Shown one piece after another: positions 1 through 5,808 of a DNA stretch of 18,553 bases; position 1 is the first letter of the stretch; each line of letters begins with the position of its first letter. The translations under genes were made by a program, and so were the position numbers. Below the pieces are notes generated by a model. The model worked only from the letters and a program-made list of their open reading frames with translations, was not told the DNA's origin and made no database searches. The DNA lies in assembly GCA_002413865.1 (NCBI GenBank), contig DHXX01000008.1, positions 7,641 through 26,193 on the forward strand, in the 5' to 3' direction. Source of the stretch: Candidatus Saccharibacteria bacterium UBA5145 (GTDB taxonomy: Bacteria; Patescibacteriota; Saccharimonadia; Saccharimonadales; UBA4665).

Positions 1-62
1 GATCTGAGCCAGTCTAAAACAGAACTCAGATTCTTCGCCTTCGGCTCAAAATGACAAGCTGT

Positions 63-91
63 CGTCATCCTGAAACGAGTTCAGGATGACG
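63..91. repeat. Perfect 12-bp hairpin repeat (CGTCATCCTGAA type)
   Basis: The 12-nt arm at 63-74 (CGTCATCCTGAA) is the exact reverse complement of 80-91, with a 5-nt loop (ACGAG). There is no T-run on either side, so it is not a classical intrinsic terminator. Just upstream lies a second small inverted repeat, GCCTTCGGC. Sequences of the GTCATCCTGAA kind are often dispersed palindromic repeats in bacterial genomes; that this one is dispersed here is inference, since only one copy is in the window. Confidence 0.6.
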
Positions 92-103
92 TTGGTCTGG
101 GGT

Positions 104-140
104 TGGAGCCAACTTTATGACTTTCAACTTTATGAACTGC
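104..140. repeat. Degenerate single arm of AACTTTAT-type intergenic array
   Basis: The tract reads as units AACTTTATG / ACTTTCA / ACTTTATGA / ACTGCATAA. Its first 13 nt (TGGAGCCAACTTT, 104-116) are identical to 2184-2196 inside the composite repeat element at 2113-2275. No inverted partner arm is visible nearby, so it looks like a decayed or solitary half of the same repeat family. Apart from this, the hairpin at 63-91 and the promoter at 276-304, I see nothing else in 1-333. Confidence 0.5.
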
Positions 141-275
141 ATAAATTAACTTCTCGTAAAGATTAACTTTGTCGGCGGATGGGGGAAAATGCTTGGCAGT
201 TAAGCAAACAGGGGTCAAGAATATGCTCATGTTTTAACACAAATTGGACTTTATTAAAAATAGTAGGCAATAAAT

Positions 276-304
276 TTGACGGTTATTTCAATAGTCGGCA
301 TGAT
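276..304 (+). promoter_or_regulatory. Candidate sigma-70 promoter for the TasA-like/SipW pair
   Basis: TTGACG (276-281) and CATGAT (299-304) are separated by exactly 17 nt. Transcription would start near 311, just ahead of a good ribosome-binding site (AAGGAG, 321-326) and the GTG start at 334. The -10 box matches the consensus at 4 of 6 positions. Confidence 0.5.
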
Positions 305-333
305 GAGGCGCAGTAATTCTAAGGAGAAATATC

Positions 334-918
334 GTGTGTAAACAGAACCTCACAAAGTCACTCATTCGTGCTTTTGGCGTCATGGCGGCGGTCGCCGTTA
401 TCGTCAGCGGCGTCACTTTCGCGGCCCTGCAAAGCCAGCAAGCCAAACTAACCGGTAACATCATCCAAACGGCGACAGCCAATTTGCAGGTCAGCCCTAA
501 CGGCAGTAGTTATGCCAACTCCCTCGATGGTTTTGCTTTCCAAAACCTGGTACCGGGCGGGGTGGCCGTACCGAACGTCGACACTTACGCCTTTTATCTC
601 AAGAATGCTGGCGGCACACCGCTTTCCCTCAAGCTAGCCGTCAGCAGTACCCCCTTGAATCCGGATAACGCCGATTTAAGCAAGGTCCATATCATGTTGT
701 GGCCGGGCGACGGCAGCTCTGTTCAGAGCTTTACCTTGGCGGCGTTGATATCGTCCTACAGCACCGGCGGTCTGCCCGTTCTCTCGGCTAGTCGTCTAAC
801 GCCCGGAACCGCTATGAAATACAACATCCAAATTGCGATGGATGTTGATGCTGTCACAGGCTCTGGGGCCAACATCAGCAATATCGACCTCAGCTTTAGT
901 GGCACTGCCACCAATTAA
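334..918 (+). CDS. TasA/CalY-like secreted protein with SipW-dependent signal peptide
   Basis: Putative secreted surface or fibre-type protein of 194 aa. The start is GTG, 7 nt after AAGGAG. Residues 1-35 form a lysine-containing n-region, a hydrophobic core (FGVMAAVAVIVSGVTFAAL) and then SQQAKLTGN. A TFAALxSxxAxLxGN arrangement followed by IxTATANLQV is the hallmark of SipW-dependent precursors (TasA, camelysin/CalY). The mature part is Ser/Thr/Gly/Asn-rich without cysteines, as in beta-rich TasA-like domains. The gene for a SipW-type signal peptidase begins 7 nt after its stop, which supports an export-and-processing pair. Family members form surface fibres or act as secreted proteases in Bacillus; which applies here cannot be told. 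No transmembrane anchor is visible at the C-terminus. Confidence 0.75.
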   Translation: MCKQNLTKSLIRAFGVMAAVAVIVSGVTFAALQSQQAKLTGNIIQTATANLQVSPNGSSYANSLDGFAFQNLVPGGVAVPNVDTYAFYLKNAGGTPLSLKLAVSSTPLNPDNADLSKVHIMLWPGDGSSVQSFTLAALISSYSTGGLPVLSASRLTPGTAMKYNIQIAMDVDAVTGSGANISNIDLSFSGTATN

Positions 919-925
919 GACCAGG

Positions 926-1456
926 ATGACTACTTTTACCAAAGCCGCCGTAACTACTAGCCGGGCCCTTAGCCGGCTACTAGTCGGTGGTTTGGTGTTG
1001 GGGAGCATGGCTGGTCTGGCAGTTTTCTTAATAAGTCATGAACAGGTGTTGAGTGTTCAAACGGGGAGCATGGTTCCGACGTTCCGACCCGGCGACGCCG
1101 TCCTGATGCGCCGTGTCGGGCCGGCTAATCTTCAGCCGGGCGACATCATTAGCTATCGTAACCCCCACAATGCTTCGATGATCATTACCCATCGACTCAT
1201 CAATAAAGATAATCAATCCGGTCGTCTGACAACGGAAGGCGATAATTCGTCGACGCCTGATGCAGATTTTCCGGCCCAGCAAGTAATCGGCCGAGTTGCC
1301 GCCGTTATCCCCAAACTTGGCAGGACATTAGATTATCTACATACACCAATCGGGCTGGCTGCCGCGGTCTACCTGCCAGCCGCGCTAGTCGTCGGTGCGG
1401 AAGCTCGGCGGGTGATTAAAAGTGCCAACCAACCCTATCGGGCAAGGACTTTATAA
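926..1456 (+). CDS. sipW: SipW-type (S26B, ER-like) signal peptidase I
   Basis: Membrane serine protease that would remove signal peptides from exported proteins, here presumably the product of the preceding gene. I chose ATG 926 because it lies just after the upstream stop; an in-frame ATG at 833 would overlap the neighbour by 86 nt. The 176-aa product has an N-terminal membrane segment (about 17-36), the catalytic serine in QTGSMVPTFRPGD (Ser48), the box PGDIISYRNP (71-80), His89 in IITHRLI in place of the bacterial lysine, GDNS (Asp106) and a second hydrophobic segment (142-158). A Ser/His rather than Ser/Lys dyad is the known mark of the SipW/SEC11 branch. The start has only a weak ribosome-binding site, consistent with translational coupling. 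Confidence 0.85.
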   Translation: MTTFTKAAVTTSRALSRLLVGGLVLGSMAGLAVFLISHEQVLSVQTGSMVPTFRPGDAVLMRRVGPANLQPGDIISYRNPHNASMIITHRLINKDNQSGRLTTEGDNSSTPDADFPAQQVIGRVAAVIPKLGRTLDYLHTPIGLAAAVYLPAALVVGAEARRVIKSANQPYRARTL

Positions 1457-1493
1457 CCAGAGAGCTATCTTACAGCCGGAAGGGAGGCGCATA

Positions 1494-2096
1494 GTGTATG
1501 ATTGGTGTATGAGACAAAGCAGCCAAAAGCCGAATGTCTATGCCTTTATCGACAGTCAAAATTTAAATCTTGGCGTCCAGCGCAATGGTTGGAAGCTCGA
1601 TTGGCGAAAATTCCGACAGTATCTCCTCAAAGAGTACAACGTCACCAAGGCCTTCATGTTTATCGGTTATATGAGTGAAAACGAAGCCCTCTACGAGCGG
1701 ATGCACGAGCTGGGCTATTTAGTGGTGCTCAAGCGCACCCTGGACGTAACGGCAGTACACGAACCGGCCCCCGCCGCCGATGCTCCGCCTAAACCCCCCG
1801 AAAAGGCCGAAGACAAGCCGGCTTTTAAAGGCAACGTCGACGCTGAACTAGTTTTGTATACCATGAAAGAGCTGCCCAATTACGACAAGGCGATTATCGT
1901 CTCGGGTGACGGCGACTTCTTTTGCCTCGCCGAATACTTAAAAGAACAAGGCAAGCTGTCACATATTCTGACGCCAAACTGGCAGTATTCCAGCTTACTG
2001 AAACTGTTTGACAGTCAAATTGTCCGCTTGGATCAACTGCGCCGCCAGCTGGCCTACCGCGACACAAAATTCCGTCGACCCAAAGCTGATAAATAA
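1494..2096 (+). CDS. NYN-domain (PIN-like) putative ribonuclease
   Basis: Putative metal-dependent RNase of the NYN/PIN-like superfamily, 200 aa. GTG 1494 is the preferred start because AGGGAGG (1481-1487) sits 6 nt upstream; ATG 1509 would be 21 nt away. The domain shows an early acidic signature (VYAFIDSQNLNLG), a hydrophobic strand with FIGYM, and the late acidic block DKAIIVSGDGDFFCLAEYLKEQGK, which holds the aspartates expected to bind Mg2+. A Pro/Ala/Lys-rich, probably disordered insertion (PAPAADAPPKPPEKAEDKPA) interrupts the middle. The gene begins 37 nt after sipW and is probably co-transcribed. The family processes or degrades structured RNAs; the substrate is unknown. Confidence 0.8.
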   Translation: MYDWCMRQSSQKPNVYAFIDSQNLNLGVQRNGWKLDWRKFRQYLLKEYNVTKAFMFIGYMSENEALYERMHELGYLVVLKRTLDVTAVHEPAPAADAPPKPPEKAEDKPAFKGNVDAELVLYTMKELPNYDKAIIVSGDGDFFCLAEYLKEQGKLSHILTPNWQYSSLLKLFDSQIVRLDQLRRQLAYRDTKFRRPKADK

Positions 2097-2112
2097 TTGC
2101 GAAGCAGTTCTT

Positions 2113-2275
2113 TAGTCGGATAGTCGGATAGTGTAATAGTTGAATAGTAGTAACTCGCCCAGAATTTAAGGGTTAAGCGTGGCTGGAGCCAACTTTCCAC
2201 TTTATAACTTTATAAACTTTCAACTCGGCGAGCCCCGACTATCCGACTATCCGACTATTAAACTATCCCACTATT
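2113..2275 (+). repeat. Composite ~165-bp repeat element, copy 1 (A-B'-A' arms)
   Basis: The left arm (2113-2150) is made of 8-nt units TAGTCGGA, TAGTCGGA, TAGTGTAA, TAGTTGAA, TAG; TAG recurs at 2113, 2121, 2129, 2137 and 2145. The right arm (2236-2275) is the inverted counterpart with CTA at 2239, 2247, 2255, 2263 and 2271. The 20-mer at 2113-2132 has its exact reverse complement at 2238-2257. Between the arms lies a second array (2190-2225) of ACTTTNNA/ACTTTATAA units. The whole element matches the reverse complement of 3914-4079, including an exact 22-nt block (2192-2213 against 3985-4006). It fills most of the 255-bp gap between the NYN gene and the next gene. Confidence 0.85.
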
Positions 2276-2320
2276 CCTGAGTCCGGAGTTACTTATCTTA
2301 CATATGGCTGCTTCCGAACT

Positions 2321-2329
2321 TGTTATAAA
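2321..2329 (+). promoter_or_regulatory. Candidate extended -10 promoter for the hydrolase gene
   Basis: TGTTATAAA contains a TGN extension followed by TATAAA at 2324-2329. No convincing -35 box lies 16-18 nt upstream. A start near 2336 would give a short leader containing AAGGGGAG (2341-2348) ahead of ATG 2352. Confidence 0.35.
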
Positions 2330-2351
2330 TAGGGTAATGAAAGGGGAGATC

Positions 2352-2990
2352 ATGAAGATAACCAAGTTCGTGCATTCCTGCTTGTTAGTAGAAATGCCGG
2401 CGCCATTCAACCGCACCGCTTTGTTTGACCCCGGCATGATGAGCGAGGAGGCGTTAAACATCGACGAGCTGTTGTACCTCGACGATATTATAATTTCGCA
2501 CGAACACGGCGACCATGTCAGCCTGAAGCTCGTCAAACAATTAGTGGCTAAGTTTCCGGACGTTCGAATTACTTCGACCGCGCCGGTGGTCAAGCAACTA
2601 GCCGAGGCCGGTATCGTCGCCACTAATCGACCATCAGATGGAATTGTTTTTTTTGACGCGCCCCACGAGAATGTCGAGCCACTCTGGCCCCAACCAGAAG
2701 CCATCGGCGTCCATTACCTCGACCGCTTAACCCACCCGGGTGACAGTCACAGCTTCTCCGAAACCAAAGCGGTTTTGGCCTTACCGGTTACCGCCCCCTG
2801 GGGGAGTATGATTGCAGCCTTTAACTTGGCCATCAAACTCAGGCCAAAGTATATCGTGCCGATTCACGATTGGCACTGGCGCGACCTCGCCCGCACCCAG
2901 TCATACGAAAGCCTCGAGCAGGCGTTCGCCAAGGCAGGCATAACGTTCTTGAAACTCGAAGACGGCCTGCCAGTTGTCCTTGACGTCTAG
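2352..2990 (+). CDS. Metallo-beta-lactamase-fold hydrolase (UlaG-like)
   Basis: Putative metal-dependent hydrolase, 212 aa. ATG 2352 is chosen because AAGGGGAG lies 3-4 nt upstream; in-frame extension to 2304 lacks a ribosome-binding site. The metal-binding motif is SHEHGDH (His50, His52, Asp54, His55), with further likely ligands at HPGDSH (His128, Asp131) and IHDWHW (His172, His175). The short size, the MKITKFVHSCLLVE opening and the simple two-layer pattern fit the Lactamase_B_3/UlaG-like group rather than beta-lactamases or RNase J/Z. Substrate unknown. The aldo/keto reductase gene follows 52 nt later on the same strand and may be co-transcribed. Confidence 0.8.
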   Translation: MKITKFVHSCLLVEMPAPFNRTALFDPGMMSEEALNIDELLYLDDIIISHEHGDHVSLKLVKQLVAKFPDVRITSTAPVVKQLAEAGIVATNRPSDGIVFFDAPHENVEPLWPQPEAIGVHYLDRLTHPGDSHSFSETKAVLALPVTAPWGSMIAAFNLAIKLRPKYIVPIHDWHWRDLARTQSYESLEQAFAKAGITFLKLEDGLPVVLDV

Positions 2991-3042
2991 GCTGGCCGAG
3001 CCAATACCAAAAGGCCACTTAATGAGAAAGGACAGTTACTAA

Positions 3043-3933
3043 ATGGGAGATAATCTAGGTATTTCTGCTCGGAAGGGTGGCACATTCAAGGTAGGAGATT
3101 TTTATATTTGCCGCATGGGTTTTGGGGCGATGCGCCTGACCGGCGCCGGCATCTGGGGTGAACCGGCCGACCGCGAAGCCGCCAAAGGGCTACTTCGTCG
3201 GGCGGTCGAACTAGACGTCAATCTGATTGATACCGCCGACGCTTATGGCCCAGATGTTTCCGAAAACCTTATCGCCGAGGCCCTCTGGCCGTATGAAGGC
3301 GTTATTATTGCCACTAAAGGTGGCCTGACCAGGCGCGGTCCTGGCCAATGGACCCCCGATGGCAGCCCGGAGCATCTGCGTCAGGCTTGTGAGGCTAGCC
3401 TCAAGCGATTACAGGTTAAGCGGATCGATCTGTATCAACTGCACACCGTTGACCGGCGGGTGCCTTTTGAAGATTCGCTGCAATGCCTGATCGAGCTCCA
3501 GCAAGCCGGCAAAATTCGCTACATCGGTCTCAGCAATGTCGAACCGCACCACTTGCGGACGGCGCTGGCGATGACGTCCATCGTTAGCGTCCAAAACAAC
3601 TACAACCTCTTTAATCGTGAGCACGAAGACGTCCTACGGCTCTGTGAAGAGCGGGGCATAGCTTTCATTCCTTACTTTCCGATTGGCGGTGGTCAGACCG
3701 ATATGAAACAGCTACGGTTGCAAGCGGTTGCCGATAAGCATCAGGTGACGACCCGCCAAATCGCGCTCGCTTGGCTGCTGGCGCATTCCTCGGTCATATT
3801 GCCCATCCCGGGCACCAGCTCGATCGCCCACCTCGAAGAGAATATCGCCGCTACGTCGATTCGCTTAGACGGCGACGATCTCGCTGTGCTCGACGCGATT
3901 AACGACCAAATGACTAGTCGGATAGTAAAATAG
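3043..3933 (+). CDS. Aldo/keto reductase
   Basis: NAD(P)H-dependent oxidoreductase of the AKR superfamily, 296 aa, a normal length. The TIM-barrel signature is intact: Asp63 and Tyr68 in LIDTADAYGP, Lys92 in IIATKGG and His134 in LYQLHTVD form the catalytic tetrad. IRYIGLSN (158-165), SVQNNYNLFNR and LPIPGTSS match the usual C-terminal cofactor-binding region. AAAGGA (3027-3032) precedes ATG 3043. The last residues (MTSRIVK, stop TAG 3931-3933) are encoded by the first units of the repeat element at 3914-4079, so the natural C-terminus has been set by that element. Substrate cannot be inferred; the family closest in pattern includes general aldehyde reductases. Confidence 0.9.
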   Translation: MGDNLGISARKGGTFKVGDFYICRMGFGAMRLTGAGIWGEPADREAAKGLLRRAVELDVNLIDTADAYGPDVSENLIAEALWPYEGVIIATKGGLTRRGPGQWTPDGSPEHLRQACEASLKRLQVKRIDLYQLHTVDRRVPFEDSLQCLIELQQAGKIRYIGLSNVEPHHLRTALAMTSIVSVQNNYNLFNREHEDVLRLCEERGIAFIPYFPIGGGQTDMKQLRLQAVADKHQVTTRQIALAWLLAHSSVILPIPGTSSIAHLEENIAATSIRLDGDDLAVLDAINDQMTSRIVK

Positions 3934-4079
3934 CGGGATAGTCTAAGGTCGTGGCGAGCGAAGGAGTTACCGAGTAGAAAGTTCATAAAGTTATAAAGTG
4001 GAAAGTCGGCTCAAATTGCGTTAACCTCCTACCTCTGTGCGAGTTACCGCTATCCGACTATCCCACTATTGAACTACGC
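3914..4079 (-). repeat. Composite ~165-bp repeat element, copy 2 (inverted relative to 2113-2275)
   Basis: The left arm (3914-3943) has TAG at 3915, 3923, 3931 and 3939 (units TAGTCGGA, TAGTAAAA, TAGCGGGA, TAGTCTAA). The right arm (4049-4079) is the inverted counterpart with CTATCCGA, CTATCCCA and CTATTGAA units. The middle array (3974-4008) holds AAAGTTCAT/AAAGTTAT/AAAGTGG units. Read on the minus strand it aligns along its whole length with 2113-2275, sharing GTAACTCGC next to the arm, GGTTAA, GAGCC and the exact 22-nt block at 3985-4006. The stop codon of the aldo/keto reductase lies inside the left arm. This element occupies most of the gap before 4133. Confidence 0.85.
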
Positions 4080-4094
4080 TATAACAAGACATAG

Positions 4095-4123
4095 TTGACA
4101 AAATACGAAATATTTGCTACTGT
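4095..4123 (+). promoter_or_regulatory. Promoter, TTGACA-17-TACTGT, leaving a near-leaderless mRNA
   Basis: A perfect -35 box TTGACA (4095-4100) is followed after 17 nt by TACTGT (4118-4123). Transcription is expected about 7 nt further on, near 4130, only a few bases before ATG 4133. There is no ribosome-binding site. Confidence 0.7.
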
Positions 4124-4132
4124 ATGTTAGTA

Positions 4133-4411
4133 ATGTCAAAAAATAAAAATCAAAAAACATTCAATGACCGCTCCCTCGAGACCGTCCAACAGCTAGGCAT
4201 TGTGCTGATGGCGGCCGCTACCTTACTGGGAGTGGTCGAGATTCCGGAGCACGGCAAGCGGGTCGATCTGTTGGCCCAGCCAACTTTTGCTTTCGCGGCT
4301 GAACATTCGGAAAGCGGCAGTACGCTCCGCCGCGAAAGGGAAGAGTCAGCCCCGCACTACATTAGTTACGAAAATACCCAACGTACTCCAGCCCGTAGTG
4401 GTAAAGCCTAA
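4133..4411 (+). CDS. Small membrane-anchored protein, unknown
   Basis: A 92-aa protein that I do not recognise. ATG 4133 is chosen over the in-frame ATG 4124 because 4124 abuts the -10 box and would lie upstream of the transcription start. The N-terminus is Lys/Asn/Gln-rich (MSKNKNQKTF), then comes one hydrophobic segment (about 20-36, LGIVLMAAATLLGVVEI) and a hydrophilic Ser/Glu/Arg-rich tail (HSESGSTLRREREESAPHY). This suggests a single-pass membrane protein. Its neighbour at 4450 has the same design and the same promoter architecture, so the two may be functionally linked. The N-terminal Lys/Asn bias is unlike the rest of the window. Confidence 0.6.
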   Translation: MSKNKNQKTFNDRSLETVQQLGIVLMAAATLLGVVEIPEHGKRVDLLAQPTFAFAAEHSESGSTLRREREESAPHYISYENTQRTPARSGKA

Positions 4412-4414
4412 ACA

Positions 4415-4443
4415 TTGACCAAATAACAAGAAAATGATAAAAT
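4415..4443 (+). promoter_or_regulatory. Promoter, TTGACC-17-TAAAAT, placing +1 at the ATG
   Basis: TTGACC (4415-4420), a 17-nt spacer and TAAAAT (4438-4443) form a strong promoter. ATG 4450 begins 7 nt after the -10 box, which is where +1 is expected. This predicts a leaderless message for the downstream gene and independent expression from the gene before it. Confidence 0.75.
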
Positions 4444-4449
4444 AATAAT

Positions 4450-4824
4450 ATGAAAAATGAAACAACTACATCAAATCCCAATTATGCGCTCCGCCGCACC
4501 ACGGCCGCACTTGCTTTAGGCGCTGCTTTGTTAGGCGGAGCTAAAGTCAGCTTGGATGTTCATAGCGCTTTCGATGACATGAACACAGCCAAAGTATATA
4601 GCCAGTTCGACCTCGTTGATCATTTAGGTGACAACGTTGACCCAAGCAAGGTTATGATTCATGTCGTCGGATCCGATGAACATAACCCTGTCGACGTTGC
4701 TAATGCGATTGGTGCCGAGAATACTATGCTGGTTGCCGGCGAAGTTGCCGGCCAAGTCGGCGGGTCAGGTTCGATGAATATTGGCGAAAGAGTTGTCATT
4801 CCACGCGACCAGCTCGAGAAATAG
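4450..4824 (+). CDS. Small membrane-anchored protein with a LysM-like C-terminal domain
   Basis: A 124-aa protein not recognised as a named family. After a short basic N-terminus it has a hydrophobic stretch (about 18-32, TAALALGAALLGGAKV) that could be a membrane anchor or signal sequence. Residues 68-119 (VMIHVVGSDEHNPVDVANAIGAEN to NIGERVVIP) resemble a LysM fold in spacing: a strand with a GD-like turn, a helix DVANAIGA, and a closing IxxGExVVIP strand. LysM domains bind peptidoglycan or chitin, so a wall-binding role just upstream of the division cluster is plausible, but the match is by eye and partial. An intrinsic terminator follows 27 nt after the stop. Confidence 0.6.
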   Translation: MKNETTTSNPNYALRRTTAALALGAALLGGAKVSLDVHSAFDDMNTAKVYSQFDLVDHLGDNVDPSKVMIHVVGSDEHNPVDVANAIGAENTMLVAGEVAGQVGGSGSMNIGERVVIPRDQLEK

Positions 4825-4851
4825 CTGCCCTTAGCGTTAACTAAGCGGCCT

Positions 4852-4877
4852 ATAGCACCCCCGAGGTGCTATTTTTT
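4852..4877 (+). terminator. Intrinsic terminator
   Basis: ATAGCACC (4852-4859) pairs perfectly with GGTGCTAT (4865-4872) around a 5-nt loop and is followed by five further T residues (4873-4877). It separates the two small membrane-protein genes from the division cluster. Confidence 0.88.
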
Positions 4878-4889
4878 ATCTTGTGCACA

Positions 4890-4918
4890 TGTGGATAAGT
4901 GGTGTCAGAAACACCACT
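4890..4918. promoter_or_regulatory. DnaA-box-like 9-mer overlapping an 8-bp hairpin, mraZ upstream region
   Basis: TGTGGATAA (4890-4898) is the exact reverse complement of the DnaA-box consensus TTATCCACA. It runs directly into the stem AGTGGTGT (4898-4905) / ACACCACT (4911-4918). A second perfect box is at 14102-14110, and both are followed by AGT and, shortly after, GGTGTC. DnaA binding is only inferred. Confidence 0.35.
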
Positions 4919-4936
4919 GTTTTAGTTATTTGTGTA

Positions 4937-4978
4937 TTGCGGGGGGTGAGTGTGGGTAGTAGACTCATGTCAGTGGGT
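4937..4978 (+). promoter_or_regulatory. Candidate mraZ promoter and MraZ operator boxes
   Basis: A weak promoter-like pair, TTGCGG (4937-4942) and TAGACT (4960-4965) with 17-nt spacing, overlaps two GTGGGT repeats (4952-4957 and 4973-4978) spaced 21 bp, about two helical turns. MraZ proteins are known to bind short G-rich direct repeats upstream of their own operon and repress it, so autoregulation is plausible. The assignment is by eye and tentative. Confidence 0.3.
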
Positions 4979-5047
4979 AACACAGGCAGGCTACATCAGC
5001 TTACCGAAGAAAAAATAAAAACCACTAAGCAACTTAAAAGGGTACCA

Positions 5048-5419
5048 ATGGCCACGGTAGACTACTTCGAAAGAAAGCTTGACGATAAGCGGCGGTTAAC
5101 CATACCGACCGAGCTTCGTGACAAGTTTTTGAGCGGTGTAGTCGTGACTCGTGGATTTGGTAAGTATCTGCACCTCTATCCGTTAGACGTGTGGGACAAC
5201 CTGGTCGAGCCCCGGCTCGAAGGCGACATCTTAGATGAGCGGATCGCCGACCTGAACGTGCAATTTCGCATGGGCAAGGTCGATGGCAAGCTCGACGACA
5301 AACAAGGCCGTATCACGCTGGAACAGCACCTGCTGGACTATGCCGGAATCGACCGTGATGTTGTCGCCGTCGGTGTCGGCCGTTACTGGCGGATCATCGC
5401 CGCTAACCTGGTCGACTAA
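5048..5419 (+). CDS. mraZ: MraZ transcriptional regulator
   Basis: First gene of the division/wall cluster, a 123-aa DNA-binding regulator of the AbrB/MazE swapped-hairpin type. The start is ATG 5048, preceded by AAAAGGG (5036-5042); the open frame upstream to 4883 would run through the operator region and is not believed. The two duplicated MraZ motifs are visible: LDDKRRLTIPTELRDKF (residues 11-27) and LDDKQGRITLEQHLLDYAGI. Length is slightly below the usual 140-150 aa. Family members form ring-shaped oligomers that bind G-rich repeats upstream of mraZ. A 389-nt gap separates it from rsmH, longer than is usual for this pair. Confidence 0.92.
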   Translation: MATVDYFERKLDDKRRLTIPTELRDKFLSGVVVTRGFGKYLHLYPLDVWDNLVEPRLEGDILDERIADLNVQFRMGKVDGKLDDKQGRITLEQHLLDYAGIDRDVVAVGVGRYWRIIAANLVD

Positions 5420-5497
5420 AAAAGTTGCTGGACATTAACAACCTAAGCCGTAAAATAACGAAAAGCTTTCACGGTCACAGGACAGTGAAGGGCAGTT

Positions 5498-5602
5498 ATG
5501 CTAGATACCTACACTAGTAGGTCCTACATTACGATGTTACCTATTCGGCAATCAACACGTGGCACCTTGGGGCACCACGCTAAAAACCCTAGTACTTTGT
5601 AA
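5498..5602 (+). CDS. Possible 34-aa short ORF in the mraZ-rsmH gap
   Basis: ATG 5498 is preceded at good spacing by GAAGGG (5487-5492) and opens a 34-codon frame (MLDTYTSRSYITMLPIRQST then RGTLGHHAKNPSTL) ending in TAA. The predicted peptide is basic and has no recognised motif. The 5' arm of the long-range inverted repeat (5536-5556) lies inside it. It could be a leader peptide, a small protein, or chance. Confidence 0.22.
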   Translation: MLDTYTSRSYITMLPIRQSTRGTLGHHAKNPSTL

Positions 5603-5782
5603 AACACCTCCCAAAACTCCACCTCACACATAAGTCTCTCAAAAACTTTGACGTTCGCGTTCAGTAAGAAGTTCGAAGATTTTTTAAATCTCATCATACC
5701 TTCTTTACATACATGTCCGCGTTCGTCTCCACAAAAACAAAAATTTTTCAAAAAACAAAAAGTTGATTGCCGATTAGGTGAC
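5536..5782. repeat. Long-range inverted repeat within the rsmH upstream region
   Basis: The 21-nt segment 5536-5556 (GTTACCTATTCGGCAATCAA..) matches the reverse complement of 5762-5782 at 19 of 21 positions, with weaker pairing continuing outward. The 205 nt between them are low in G on the plus strand and end in a run of A-rich sequence (5736-5761). Another small hairpin, ACCTAC-ACTA-GTAGGT, sits at 5507-5522. The 389-nt gap 5420-5808 otherwise holds only the weak 34-aa ORF; I recognise no Rfam-type element. It may be a structured leader RNA or the remnant of a small mobile element. Confidence 0.5.
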
Positions 5783-5808
5783 CTTGTAACAGAAACAAAC
5801 AAGAATAA

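Noticed and set aside
2113..4079. CRISPR array
   Set aside because: The units are 7-9 nt and directly adjacent, without unique spacers of 26-40 nt, and no cas genes are in the window.
4883..5047. An N-terminal extension of MraZ starting near 4883
   Set aside because: It would run through the hairpin, the DnaA-like box and the GTGGG repeats; ATG 5048 has the ribosome-binding site and gives the normal MraZ N-terminus.
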